Of a DNA stretch of 64,000 nucleotides, positions 43,739-52,314 are shown in pieces. How positions within the stretch are numbered: position 1 is the stretch's first letter; every line of letters begins with the position of its first letter. The position numbers and the translations under genes were made by a program. Location: NCBI RefSeq assembly GCF_009664975.1, contig NZ_WJXB01000014.1, forward strand, positions 62,001 to 126,000, given 5' to 3'. The notes beneath the pieces were generated by a model, which worked only from the letters and a program-made list of their open reading frames with translations, ran no database searches and was not told the DNA's origin. The DNA is from Paenibacillus monticola. Lineage in GTDB: Bacteria; Bacillota; Bacilli; Paenibacillales; Paenibacillaceae.

Positions 43739-43772
43739 AAGCGCAGAGAGGAGCATCATCCTCTCTGCGCTT
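43739..43772. terminator. Bidirectional terminator after DUF2225 gene
   Basis: AAGCGCAGAGAGGA and TCCTCTCTGCGCTT form a perfect 14-bp stem with loop GCATCA. Confidence 0.85.
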
Positions 43773-43821
43773 CGCGGGGCATCATTGTACTGATTAATGC
43801 AACACAAGTGTGTTCCCCAGC

Positions 43822-44052
43822 TTAACGGACAGCCCGGTCAAACAGTAGATAATCTCCATCTGTATCCACTACCGTGGGGCTGGTGTGGCAGCAGGGGAAG
43901 ACAAGAAGCTTCTTTTTGCCGTCACGTACGATTTGCAGTTCCTTTGGCTTCATAGGGAGAAGGACATTTTCCCCATTGCAGAATGGGCAGTACTGTACAT
44001 ACATATCGCCTAGAATAATGTCATAGGGCCAGGTATGACTGAAGGGGATCAT
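43822..44052 (-). CDS. Small conserved protein with CPFC...CCH putative zinc site
   Basis: 76 residues. YCPFCNGENVLLPMKPKEL and the later FPCCHTSPTV give three or four cysteines and a histidine arranged like a zinc ribbon. I do not recognise a named family. The ATG overlaps the stop of the yycC-like gene by four bases (ATGA), so the two are translationally coupled. Confidence 0.65.
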   Translation of the reverse strand: MIPFSHTWPYDIILGDMYVQYCPFCNGENVLLPMKPKELQIVRDGKKKLLVFPCCHTSPTVVDTDGDYLLFDRAVR

Positions 44053-44240
44053 TCCCTATCCTGCTCAGATTGTGGGACTTCAGTTTCACCATCGGCTTGT
44101 GGGTTGCTCTGCTTCTTGGATAATTCAGCTATTTTCTGCAATAGAATATGTTGAGGCATATGCATCAGGTGCTCCAGTGGAACGCCTAGTTGTTTGGATA
44201 ACGTAATAGCCGTTTCCGGCGAAATTTGCAGCGGCTTCAT
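44049..44240 (-). CDS. yycC: YycC-like protein
   Basis: 63 residues. The core MKPLQISPETAITLSKQLGVPLEHLMHMPQHILLQKIAELSKK is nearly identical to Bacillus YycC, a small cytosolic protein of unknown function; a polar, acidic tail follows. GGAGGG precedes the ATG. First gene of a two-gene operon with the putative zinc-ribbon protein. Confidence 0.85.
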   Translation of the reverse strand: MKPLQISPETAITLSKQLGVPLEHLMHMPQHILLQKIAELSKKQSNPQADGETEVPQSEQDRE

Positions 44241-44425
44241 AATGATACCCTCCTAATGTTTTGTGAGTTAATAAGCGCCCTGGTTATACTTCGTACAAAA
44301 CTGCTTAGAAAGTATAAGTTTAAGTTTTGTTATATCAAATATATCGGTATTGTTATTCACTTTACCATGGCCATAAGCCAAATACAAAGAAAACTATAAT
44401 GAAAGTAAAGGAATGGTGAGAACAC

Positions 44426-46225
44426 ATGAAACAACCTTTATCACTAACTTGGGAGCTGGAGACTATATTTCCGGGAGGCTCCTCATCACCGGAATTTGCA
44501 GACTTCTTAGCAACGCTGGAGGCGGACATTAAGACCTTGGGTCAGCATGTCAAAGAGGCGGTATCACCAACCGATCTCCTCTCTACCAAGGGACTAGACA
44601 TAGTAATTGAACTGCTGCAAAGCTGCTCAGGACGTCTTGTACAGGCTTCCGAATTCGTTGGCTGCCTTGGTGCACAGAATCAGCAGGATAAGGGAGCAAT
44701 ACGACTCTCAGGCAAGGTAACAGGAATGCGTGCAGGCTACGAGGGAATAGGCTCGCAATTCGATAATGTGCTGCGGCAAACTTCAGATGAGGTTTGGGCC
44801 GCGTGGATGCTCCGTCCCGAGATTGCCCCACTTGCCTTTGTATTGAGTGAAAGCCGGGATTTGGCACGTGAGAAAATGAGTCCGGAACTGGAAAGCCTGG
44901 CTCTGGAGCTGGCCGTTGATGGATATCACGGCTGGAGCGAGCATTACGAGACGATTGTTAGCTCGATAAAGATCCCGTTCGAGGATCAGGATGGAAGCAA
45001 ACTGCTGTCTGCAGGCCAAGCCTTTAACAAGCTGGACGATCCCGATCCTAAGGTTCGTGAAGTCATATTCCACAAGTGGGAAGAAGCATGGAGCGGGGCA
45101 GCGGACTATTGTGCGGATGCCTTGAATCACTTAGGCGGCTTCCGCCTGAAGCTTTATAAAGGCCGGGGTTGGGAAGATGTATTAAAGGAGCCACTAAACA
45201 TAAACCGTATGTCGCATGATACGCTCAATGTGATGTGGGATGTCATTACCAACAGCAAGCCGGCACTCGTAGCGTACCTTGAGCGCAAAGCAAAGTTGCT
45301 CGGCTTGGAATCTCTAGCCTGGAACGATGTCGATGCTCCAATCGGCAAATCCACTGCTAAGATCCCTTATGAGGCTGCGGCAAAAGACATCGTTACACAA
45401 TTCCGCAAATTTAGCCCGAAGCTGGCGGAATTTGCCGAGCATGCTTTTGACAACAACTGGATTGAAGTTGAGGATCGCTCCGGCAAACGGCCAGGTGGAT
45501 TCTGTGTCTCCTTCCCAGAGAGTAAAGAATCACGGATATTTATGACCTACAGCGGTACGCCATCGAATGTCTCGACATTGGCACACGAACTGGGCCATGC
45601 GTATCATTCCTATCTATTGGATGATCTGCCGTTATTCAATCAGAACTACGCCATGAATGTAGCTGAGACCGCATCAACCTTTGCCGAGGTCATTGTATCT
45701 GATGCCCAAGTGAAGGCTGCGGGCAATGATGAAGAAAAGCTGGCATTGCTTGAAGCGAAAATACAGAATAGTGTAGCCTTTTTCATGAATATCCACGCTC
45801 GCTTCTTGTTCGAAACCCGCTTCTATGAGAAACGCAAAGAAGGTTTGGTGAACGCTGAGGAATTGTCGGCGTTGATGGAAGAAGCACAGAAGGAAGCCTT
45901 CTGCGGCGTTCTTTCCGAATATCACCCTCACTTCTGGGCTTCTAAGCTGCATTTCTATATTACCGATGTACCCTTCTACAATTTTCCTTATACTGTTGGA
46001 TATATGTTCAGTACAGGCTTGTATCGTCTTGCTTTGCAAGAGGGAGCAACATTTGCCGATAAATACGATAATTTGCTGCGGGATACGGGCGTAATGACCC
46101 TGGAGGATCTGGTGGCCAAGCATTTAGACGTTGACTTGAAGAAGCCGGATTTCTGGCAGGGAGCAACAGAGTTGATTGTGGCTGATATTACCGAGTTTTT
46201 GGAGATGACGAAGCATTTAGCCTGA
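44426..46225 (+). CDS. M3-family oligoendopeptidase (PepF-like)
   Basis: 599-residue cytosolic zinc metallopeptidase that cuts short peptides. The zinc site is HELGH (His387, Glu388, His391), followed by the third ligand region ETASTFAEVIV. Other M3 blocks are SLTWELETIFPGGS at the N-terminus, GGFCVSFPESKESRIFMTYSGTPSNVSTLAHE, and YNFPYTVGYMFSTGLYRLA near the C-terminus. Length is normal for the clade. GGAATGGTG precedes the ATG. Monocistronic with its own terminator. Confidence 0.95.
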   Translation: MKQPLSLTWELETIFPGGSSSPEFADFLATLEADIKTLGQHVKEAVSPTDLLSTKGLDIVIELLQSCSGRLVQASEFVGCLGAQNQQDKGAIRLSGKVTGMRAGYEGIGSQFDNVLRQTSDEVWAAWMLRPEIAPLAFVLSESRDLAREKMSPELESLALELAVDGYHGWSEHYETIVSSIKIPFEDQDGSKLLSAGQAFNKLDDPDPKVREVIFHKWEEAWSGAADYCADALNHLGGFRLKLYKGRGWEDVLKEPLNINRMSHDTLNVMWDVITNSKPALVAYLERKAKLLGLESLAWNDVDAPIGKSTAKIPYEAAAKDIVTQFRKFSPKLAEFAEHAFDNNWIEVEDRSGKRPGGFCVSFPESKESRIFMTYSGTPSNVSTLAHELGHAYHSYLLDDLPLFNQNYAMNVAETASTFAEVIVSDAQVKAAGNDEEKLALLEAKIQNSVAFFMNIHARFLFETRFYEKRKEGLVNAEELSALMEEAQKEAFCGVLSEYHPHFWASKLHFYITDVPFYNFPYTVGYMFSTGLYRLALQEGATFADKYDNLLRDTGVMTLEDLVAKHLDVDLKKPDFWQGATELIVADITEFLEMTKHLA

Positions 46226-46298
46226 AATTTGTCGGAAAATAGACAAATGACAGCTAATGGGTAGTTTTAGTGGATTATTTAAAGTTGTATGAACACGC

Positions 46299-46327
46299 AA
46301 AGGCCCCTACAAAGGGGTCTTTTTTTA
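46299..46327 (+). terminator. Terminator of oligoendopeptidase gene
   Basis: AAAGGCCCCT-ACAA-AGGGGTCTTTTTTT forms a stem with one G-T step and a T-run. Confidence 0.85.
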
Positions 46328-46430
46328 GCTGGATAATGTCGAAAGAACTCGATTTTCAGAAAGCTATATACAATTAAATAACGAAGATTGCGCATTCGTA
46401 GGAATATTCACCCAATTATGTTGAATAATG

Positions 46431-46459
46431 TTGAACGATAAGAAGTAGTATCCTATAAT
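46431..46459 (+). promoter_or_regulatory. SigA-type promoter of the 136-residue hypothetical gene
   Basis: TTGAAC at 46431-46436, 17 bases, TATAAT at 46454-46459; the ATG is 55 bases downstream. Confidence 0.75.
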
Positions 46460-46513
46460 GAGTCCTAAGCCTTATATAAGGCAAGCTAGAACGATTATTA
46501 AGGAGGAAGGCTT

Positions 46514-46924
46514 ATGCTCAAGACGGAACAACTTTCACTGGTAAGACAGATGGATATAGTGTTTAAAGAACTTCAGGAGGAACTATCAGCATTGTCTTCA
46601 GGCACTGTATTTGTGCAAATACGAAATAATGTTATTGGGAAGTTTGGCATTCGACACAATCCTCTATCTGGACGGAGCGGGGTATTCACGGCAGAGAATG
46701 AGGGGCTGACAGCCGTACAACAGTCATCCTTCCGGCTAATGGCACTAGAAAGTCTGAAATATAAACGGCGTTGGACGCATGGTGAGATTAGCTATGAATT
46801 CGCAATTATGCAGGGAATGGTAGTTGTGGATGCCACACTGGAGTCCAATTACAATATGGCCAACCTTCTGATCCGATATCCACGAAATGTCCACAATGAA
46901 AGCTCAGATCAATCGTACGGTTGA
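46514..46924 (+). CDS. Conserved hypothetical protein, 136 residues
   Basis: I do not recognise the family. The product is a soluble alpha/beta protein: an amphipathic helix (LSLVRQMDIVFKELQEELSAL), a strand pair (GTVFVQIRNNVIGKFGIRHNPL), a helix (LTAVQQSSFRLMALESLKYKRRW), and strands (EISYEFAIMQGMVVVDATLESNYNMANLLIRY). There is no signal or membrane segment. AAGGAGGAAGG precedes the ATG, and there is a good promoter and a strong terminator, so it is a real gene transcribed on its own. Confidence 0.7.
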   Translation: MLKTEQLSLVRQMDIVFKELQEELSALSSGTVFVQIRNNVIGKFGIRHNPLSGRSGVFTAENEGLTAVQQSSFRLMALESLKYKRRWTHGEISYEFAIMQGMVVVDATLESNYNMANLLIRYPRNVHNESSDQSYG

Positions 46925-46988
46925 GAATAGTGCATATAAACGTAGACATTCAAATATAAATGTAGGTAACTGACTCTATAAAAGGAAA

Positions 46989-47025
46989 AGCCCTCTTACG
47001 CTTCAATGAGAAGCGTAAGAGGGCT
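46989..47025. terminator. Perfect 16-bp terminator hairpin
   Basis: AGCCCTCTTACGCTTC (46989-47004), loop AATGA, GAAGCGTAAGAGGGCT (47010-47025). It lies between the hypothetical gene and the convergent SASP gene. Confidence 0.85.
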
Positions 47026-47090
47026 GAAAAGCTGTCCGGCATAAGGCGATAAAAGCCTAGCCAGTTAAAGCCACTAAAGATAAGACTGCA

Positions 47091-47330
47091 CTAGTTCGAA
47101 CGACCGGACAATTGTTGCTCTGCCAGTTGTACGAGACGTTTGGTGATGTATCCTCCTAAAGAACCGGTTTCGCGGGAAGTATAGTTCCCGTAATACCCGT
47201 CCGCTGGGATGGTTACACCCAACTCTTGTGCTGCTTCATATTTCAATTGTTGCAGAGCTGCATTTGCTTGAGGAACGACCAGGTTATTGGAACGGCTGCT
47301 ACGACCTTGGCTTTGACCTGCTTGACCCAT
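47091..47330 (-). CDS. Alpha/beta-type small acid-soluble spore protein
   Basis: 79 residues. The core NNLVVPQANAALQQLKYEAAQELG and GYYGNYTSRETGSLGGYITKRLVQLAEQQL is that of alpha/beta SASPs, which coat and protect spore DNA. The germination protease site YEAAQELG corresponds to the consensus F/YEIASEFG. A GTG at 47339 would add three residues but is inside the AAGGAGGTG ribosome site; ATG at 47330 is correct. A SigG-type promoter lies upstream, as expected for forespore expression. Confidence 0.95.
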   Translation of the reverse strand: MGQAGQSQGRSSRSNNLVVPQANAALQQLKYEAAQELGVTIPADGYYGNYTSRETGSLGGYITKRLVQLAEQQLSGRSN

Positions 47331-47360
47331 GTTTGTCACCTCCTTCGCCCGTTGTGAAGA

Positions 47361-47390
47361 TAGTATGAGCGTTAGGAGGTTAATTCATGC
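47361..47390 (-). promoter_or_regulatory. SigG-type forespore promoter of the SASP gene
   Basis: On the minus strand GCATG, 18 bases, CATACTA. This fits the SigG pattern GHATR-N18-CATNHTA exactly, about 30 bases before the SASP start. Confidence 0.75.
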
Positions 47391-47452
47391 ACCATTTCAG
47401 AAGGTTTTAAGGATGGTAATTATTAGTTAATTAACAGGGCTGAATAATAATG

Positions 47453-48427
47453 TTATCGATCAGGGTAAATCATCTCCAGAGTAGTAGACAACTCCAGACT
47501 CTGTCCTGGTTCAAGTGTTAGCAAGCCTGTGAAAGAAGCATCTTTGGGAATATTAGGTGCATCCGGCAGCCAGGTATAAGGCTCAATACATAGAAATTGC
47601 TCTGCCGTTCCTTTCGTATATACAACCCAGTGGCGGAAGAGATTCTTATCAGCAGTATAACGAAGACCATATCCGTCATCTCGCAGTAGCAATGCCTCTA
47701 CAGGCTGTTGGTCTCCAATCCGCAGCGCGGTGTCAAAGTTAGTTCCTTGAAGGTTCATCCCTTGGTTAAGGGAATCCAGTTGGCCGAGAGGAAGCACCTC
47801 ACCGCTCGGTAGCAACTCATCATTTAGCTCGTAGATACTTTCTACAGGTAGGGAGAGCTTCCAACGCTCAGGTTCTCCGTCAATCATAAACCAGGTATGA
47901 TAACCAATTCCAAAAGGAATACGGTGCTCACCCAAATGGGTAACCTTCAGCGATTGTTTTAGCCGGGCTCCTTCAAGCCGATACGTCATTTCGAATTTAA
48001 GCGGAATGGGAAATTGCTCCATCCAGTGAGCATCATCTACTGTGCGGAACTCTGTCGTTACCGCGCAGCCTTCCTCGTCTTCTTCAATATCGCTGACACA
48101 CCACGCTTGGGTCCGGTGCAGACCATGAATGTGATTATCACCGGCAGTATTCTGGTCGAACTGATAGTCTATACCCTCAAACTTGAATTGCCCTTTGCGT
48201 ATACGTCCGGGTGGAACCAAGAGCGGAATGCCAAAATGATAAGGCTTTTGCATAAAAAAGGTTTGGTCACTTTCATCAGGCCGTCGCAGAATTTGCCGTT
48301 CTTCCTTACGATCCCATAAAGAAATTACGCTATTTCCTAGTCGCGGCAAAAGCGTGACTTCCAGTTCGCTGCTATGCAAAATATAGGTATCATAGCCGCC
48401 CCACTGCCCTTTGGTCACCTGTTTCAT
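47453..48427 (-). CDS. Aldose 1-epimerase family protein
   Basis: 324 residues with the galactose-mutarotase fold. Blocks are LEVTLLPRLGNSVISLWD, PYHFGIPLLVPPGRIRKGQFKFEGIDY, NHIHGLHRTQAW (catalytic-type His), RIPFGIGYHTWF (second His) and LCIEPYTWLPDAPN, where the Glu is the catalytic base. It interconverts sugar anomers or acts on a sugar phosphate or related hexose. No neighbour fixes the substrate; it is divergent from the trpS leader and monocistronic. Confidence 0.88.
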   Translation of the reverse strand: MKQVTKGQWGGYDTYILHSSELEVTLLPRLGNSVISLWDRKEERQILRRPDESDQTFFMQKPYHFGIPLLVPPGRIRKGQFKFEGIDYQFDQNTAGDNHIHGLHRTQAWCVSDIEEDEEGCAVTTEFRTVDDAHWMEQFPIPLKFEMTYRLEGARLKQSLKVTHLGEHRIPFGIGYHTWFMIDGEPERWKLSLPVESIYELNDELLPSGEVLPLGQLDSLNQGMNLQGTNFDTALRIGDQQPVEALLLRDDGYGLRYTADKNLFRHWVVYTKGTAEQFLCIEPYTWLPDAPNIPKDASFTGLLTLEPGQSLELSTTLEMIYPDR

Positions 48428-48513
48428 GAGATATGCTCCTTTGTACGTAACTGTTATCTAATTAAACACGAATAACCTTATCATAGCAGATTATGTGCCT
48501 ATGGTTAAGGGAT

Positions 48514-48542
48514 TTGACAACTTCCCTGCATAGTTCTATGAT
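48514..48542 (+). promoter_or_regulatory. Promoter of the trpS leader
   Basis: TTGACA at 48514-48519, 17 bases, TATGAT at 48537-48542. Confidence 0.85.
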
Positions 48543-48548
48543 GAAGGC

Positions 48549-48820
48549 ATTAATGAAGATGGTCAACGTGATGACGGGGATAAGTAGACAGGAGAGGTGC
48601 TTTCAGAAAGCCGGTGGTGATGTGAACCGGTAGTAACCTCCTGCTGAATGGACCCCTGAGCGCCGTGCTTGAACGGGAAAGTTAGTGTCCCTAGTAGACC
48701 GGACGGTTCTTCCCCGTTAACGGAAGTCTAAGGCTGCTTGCTTATGTTTGTAAACTACGAAGCAGCGAATAAGGGTGGCACCACGGTCTCACGTCCCTTG
48801 CGGACGGGAAGGCCTTTTTT
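48549..48820 (+). promoter_or_regulatory. T-box riboswitch, tryptophan-specific, with terminator
   Basis: The T-box core AAGGGTGGCACCACGG lies at 48771-48786. In stem I the specifier context GAA-TGG-ACCCCTGAGC puts a UGG (Trp) codon at 48649-48651. The UGGC bulge fits the tRNA-Trp end. A terminator (GGTCT...AGGCC and CGTCC/GGACG, about 48785-48814) with a T-run at 48815-48820 competes with the antiterminator. Uncharged tRNA-Trp should switch trpS on. Confidence 0.95.
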
Positions 48821-48863
48821 GCGTTTTCAGAAATATGGTAACTAGAAGATGGAGGGGTGTATC

Positions 48864-49853
48864 ATGGTCAAAAAAGTATTATCAGGCATACAGCCAAGTG
48901 GGAAGCTCACGCTTGGAAACTACATTGGTGCCATCAAGAATTATGTGAAATTGCAGCATGAGAATGATTGTTATTTCATGGTGGTTGATCTGCATGCCGT
49001 TACCGTTGCCCAAGAGCCAGCAGCATTGCGTGAGCAGTCTGAGTCCGTAGCTGCGCTTTATATTGCCGCAGGAATAGATCCTGCCCACGCAAATGTGTTC
49101 ATGCAGTCGCATGTGCCACAGCATGCAGAGTTGGGATGGTTAATGACTACACTCACTTCAATGGGTGAGTTGGAACGAATGACACAATTTAAGGATAAAT
49201 CATCAGGTAAAGATTCCGTGGGCGCAGGGCTCTTCGTATATCCAGCGCTGATGGCAGCTGATATTCTTATCTATAACGCAGATCTTGTTCCTGTCGGAGA
49301 AGACCAGAAGCAGCATCTGGAGTTGACCCGTGATTTGGCTGGACGTTTCAATCATCGGTACGGTGAATTCTTCACCATTCCAGAGCCGTTTATCCCAGAA
49401 GTGGGCGCACGTATCATGTCGCTTGATGATGGTTCCAAGAAAATGAGCAAAAGTAGTCCGAATCCGGGTAGTTTCATTGCACTTTTGGACCCGCCGGATG
49501 TCATCCGCAAAAAAATTAGCCGAGCCACAACTGATTCTGGTAGTGAGGTCCGTTATGATCCGTCCACTAAACCAGAGGTTAGCAATCTGATGGTAATCTA
49601 CGCTGAATGTGCGGGAATGACTCTGCAGCAAGTAGCGGACCGTTATGAGGGACAAATGTATGGTGGCTTCAAGAAGGATTTAGCTGGAGCTGTGGTAGCC
49701 ATGCTAGAACCGCTGCAAGAGAAATATCATGAGATTCGCAGTTCGGGTACTATCACAGACATCTTGGCCGAAGGTGCGGCAAAAGCTCGTATCGTGGCCG
49801 CTGAGACGCTAACAGGTGTTAAAGAACGAATGGGCTTTCTGCCCTATCGTTAA
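48864..49853 (+). CDS. trpS: Tryptophanyl-tRNA synthetase
   Basis: 329-residue class I synthetase that charges tRNA-Trp. The HIGH-equivalent is in SGIQPSGKLTLGNYIGA near the N-terminus, and KMSKS is intact (DDGSKKMSKSSPN, about residues 190-200). DLHAVTV and VPVGEDQKQHLELTRD are standard. A start at 48849 is possible, but GGAGGGG then lies inside the gene; ATG at 48864 is preferred. Controlled by the T-box upstream. Its end overlaps the convergent small membrane gene by four bases. Confidence 0.98.
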   Translation: MVKKVLSGIQPSGKLTLGNYIGAIKNYVKLQHENDCYFMVVDLHAVTVAQEPAALREQSESVAALYIAAGIDPAHANVFMQSHVPQHAELGWLMTTLTSMGELERMTQFKDKSSGKDSVGAGLFVYPALMAADILIYNADLVPVGEDQKQHLELTRDLAGRFNHRYGEFFTIPEPFIPEVGARIMSLDDGSKKMSKSSPNPGSFIALLDPPDVIRKKISRATTDSGSEVRYDPSTKPEVSNLMVIYAECAGMTLQQVADRYEGQMYGGFKKDLAGAVVAMLEPLQEKYHEIRSSGTITDILAEGAAKARIVAAETLTGVKERMGFLPYR

Positions 49854-50041
49854 AGGATTTCCTGTTTAGCTTCCTGCTGACGTCTCAAACGAGCTTTGAG
49901 CATAAATCCCCAGCCAATATTCATTACGCATAAGAAACCAAGCAAAAGCGCCAGCCAGATGTTGTAGCTGATCATGATCGAGGCTACGGTGAGGAGCAGA
50001 ATAGAAGAACAAGCGAACCAAAGAGAGAGTCCCTTACCCAT
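49850..50041 (-). CDS. Small two-span membrane protein, 63 residues
   Basis: Two hydrophobic helices (LSLWFACSSILLLTVASIMIS and IWLALLLGFLCVMNIGWGFML) and a basic, Gln-rich cytosolic tail (KARLRRQQEAKQEIL). Family not recognised. A TTG at 50050 opens the frame three residues earlier; ATG at 50041 has AAAGG about nine bases upstream. It ends four bases inside trpS on the opposite strand. Confidence 0.6.
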   Translation of the reverse strand: MGKGLSLWFACSSILLLTVASIMISYNIWLALLLGFLCVMNIGWGFMLKARLRRQQEAKQEIL

Positions 50042-50075
50042 ATTACACAACCTTTCTTTTATATTGATAAAGTTC

Positions 50076-50104
50076 TCCCGGAGCAGTTTATGCTCCGGGA
50101 TTTT
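50076..50104 (+). terminator. Terminator, plus-strand orientation
   Basis: TCCCGGAGC/GCTCCGGGA stem followed by TTTT at 50101-50104. It could end trpS transcripts after they cross the small antisense gene. Confidence 0.7.
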
Positions 50105-50135
50105 GTGTGAATATAAGACTTTATGTGGAAACAGT

Positions 50136-51140
50136 CTATAACTTCATGGAACCGGGGTCAATGGCAAACCGTTCATCCAGCTTCTCGCTGCTGAGCCAGC
50201 CCACATAGGTATTCAAGGGCTGATACTGGTTATCCATTACTAATACGGCAACGAACGGGAATTGCTTGCGGTGTAAATAACGTACATCACCCCAGCGTAC
50301 AATATAACCGGAGGGCAGTATCTCCACCTCCGCTACAGCATAGGAAGTGAAATACAGAAAGGCTTGAATATCGGGATGAGACTTGGAATGATCAACAGCC
50401 GGATGCTGTGAGCATACCGCATGCTTGAACCATTCCAGACGACCATTGTTCAGTTGGCCTACATCATAGCTCTTATCCGTTTTGGCTTTGACTACATTCC
50501 AGCGTCTTGGCGAGATGGTGGGGATGACGAAATAACGGTCGCCAGCATCATGTTTAATGTCCTTCTTTTTGATATTACGGGTAATACGGGAATGAACAAC
50601 AGTTCTCCAGGTGTAATAAAGCGCGGTGCAGACATACAGCGTAATAAATAAGGGTGCTGGTGGAACAATTCCACTGATCCAGAGGATAATCGCTGCCGTA
50701 TGGCTACCAAATATAAACGGATCAAAAATATGGATAATGTTCCAGGCAATCCATTTCTCGGTGAACGGACGGGCCGCTTGGGTGCCGTAGGTGTTAAATA
50801 GATCTGAAAACACATGAACGGACACACCGATGAAGCTCCATAACGCTATATGGCTTAGGGCCTGCCAATCCGTAAACCCAAAGATAGGTCCCAGAACAAG
50901 CGTGATCAACGCAGGCCACAATAGCAGAAACGGCAGGGAGTGAGTAATCCCTCGGTGATTACGGATATAAAGCGCGTTGTCTTTAAGGCGAAGCGCAGTA
51001 TCAGCATCAGGGGCCTGCGAGCCAAGTATGGTGGCGAGCATCACAGCTCCAGCCAGTACTGGATCTGAGGCAATAGCGGGGTCGACGAAGGAAAGTCCAG
51101 CCAATCCGAGGCCCATAACAAAATGTGTAGCAGTATCCAT
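50136..51140 (-). CDS. yfhP: YfhP-like membrane-bound metal-dependent hydrolase (DUF457)
   Basis: 334 residues. The N-terminal half has several membrane helices and the DUF457 metal motifs: MDTATHFVMGLGLA, GSQAPDADTALRL, NHRGITHSLPF and GVSVHVFSDLFNTYGTQAARPF (His and Asp residues). The C-terminal half is a soluble beta-rich domain (YVGWLSSEKLDERF at the end). It resembles Bacillus YfhP in size and layout. The enzymatic substrate is unknown. Transcribed away from ctaB. Confidence 0.85.
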   Translation of the reverse strand: MDTATHFVMGLGLAGLSFVDPAIASDPVLAGAVMLATILGSQAPDADTALRLKDNALYIRNHRGITHSLPFLLLWPALITLVLGPIFGFTDWQALSHIALWSFIGVSVHVFSDLFNTYGTQAARPFTEKWIAWNIIHIFDPFIFGSHTAAIILWISGIVPPAPLFITLYVCTALYYTWRTVVHSRITRNIKKKDIKHDAGDRYFVIPTISPRRWNVVKAKTDKSYDVGQLNNGRLEWFKHAVCSQHPAVDHSKSHPDIQAFLYFTSYAVAEVEILPSGYIVRWGDVRYLHRKQFPFVAVLVMDNQYQPLNTYVGWLSSEKLDERFAIDPGSMKL

Positions 51141-51265
51141 AGGTTAGTTCTCCTTTGTGCGGAATTTCTCTATTAATAATTACCCAATTTCTTGTCCAGT
51201 TATTAATGAGTACAAAATAAATAATGTCACGAAATTGTCGAATTCATGAACATCATGGTCAATGA

Positions 51266-51295
51266 TTGTCAAAGTCTTAAGCGGTTTGTTATGAT
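51266..51295 (+). promoter_or_regulatory. Promoter of ctaB operon
   Basis: TTGTCA at 51266-51271, 18 bases, TATGAT at 51290-51295. Confidence 0.65.
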
Positions 51296-51363
51296 AAAGT
51301 TAATAGCGGAGCGTTTTACTCCGGCGGAAACGTTAGAGTACCTTAGAAGGAGGATCATTAAAC

Positions 51364-52296
51364 GTGGATAATCAATTCAGATATGAAGCTTCTTCCGATT
51401 CCGCAGCCATGTCTGCTAAATCGCCCCCTGAAGGTGCTAGCTGGCGTGATTTTGTAACTGTGACGAAGCCTGGTATAATACGGTCCAACCTGATCGCTGC
51501 ATTTGCGGGTTACTGGGTGGCCTCGGGCTGGGATGTTCAATACGGTAGATTAATTCTGACCCTGATTGGTACAATGCTGGTCATGGCCTCGGCTTGTGTT
51601 TTTAATAACTATTTTGACCGGGATCTGGATATGAAGATGGAACGAACCCGTGACCGCGGACTGCCTACAGGACGGCTGAAACCAACAACAGTGCTGTTAT
51701 ATGCCATCGGACTCGGCATTTTAGGTTTGTTCGTACTCTTTGCCTTTTCTGGAATACTTGCCGGGTTGTTCGGCATTGTTGGAATGTTCGTCTATGTAGT
51801 AGTATACACCCTATGGCTGAAGCGGACATCAACCTGGAGCACTTCGGTCGGCGCCATTTCCGGGGCGATGCCTCCTGTAATCGGTTACGTAGCCGTAACT
51901 GGCAGAGTTGATTTGGGTGCATGGCTGTTATTTGCAATGCTGTTTCTATGGCAACCTCCGCATTTTTGGGCGCTTGGGATTCGGCGTAAAGAAGAATACA
52001 GAGCTGCTGGTTTCCCGCTTCTGCCGGTGGTTAAGGGAACGCGACGCACACAGTTTCAGATGATTCCTTACGTATTGCTGTTGATACCCATTCCCTTCAT
52101 AATGTACGCTTATGATTACGCAGGGATATTTTACCTCATTATATCTGCTGGTTTGTCCATTGCCTGGTTAATCCTGAACTTGAGAGGGTTCCAAGCGAAG
52201 GATGAAGAAGTCTGGGCCAAAAAAAGCTTTTTCTTCTCCATTAATTACTTAACGATCAGTTTAATCGTGCTGGTGCTGAATACAATTCATGGTTAA
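51364..52296 (+). CDS. ctaB: Protoheme IX farnesyltransferase (heme O synthase)
   Basis: 310-residue UbiA-family membrane enzyme that adds a farnesyl tail to haem b, giving haem o for terminal oxidases. The two Asp-rich motifs are visible: NNYFDRDLDMKMERTRDRGLPTG and the second loop RRKEEYRAAGFPLLPVVKG. Typical blocks are TKPGIIRSNLI, AISGAMPPVIGYVAVTG and WQPPHFWALGI. About eight membrane helices. GTG start with AAGGAGGA upstream. It forms an operon with the Sco protein 18 bases downstream; oxidase subunits are not in the window. Confidence 0.95.
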   Translation: MDNQFRYEASSDSAAMSAKSPPEGASWRDFVTVTKPGIIRSNLIAAFAGYWVASGWDVQYGRLILTLIGTMLVMASACVFNNYFDRDLDMKMERTRDRGLPTGRLKPTTVLLYAIGLGILGLFVLFAFSGILAGLFGIVGMFVYVVVYTLWLKRTSTWSTSVGAISGAMPPVIGYVAVTGRVDLGAWLLFAMLFLWQPPHFWALGIRRKEEYRAAGFPLLPVVKGTRRTQFQMIPYVLLLIPIPFIMYAYDYAGIFYLIISAGLSIAWLILNLRGFQAKDEEVWAKKSFFFSINYLTISLIVLVLNTIHG

Positions 52297-52314
52297 GGAG
52301 GGAGCGGGTATTTA

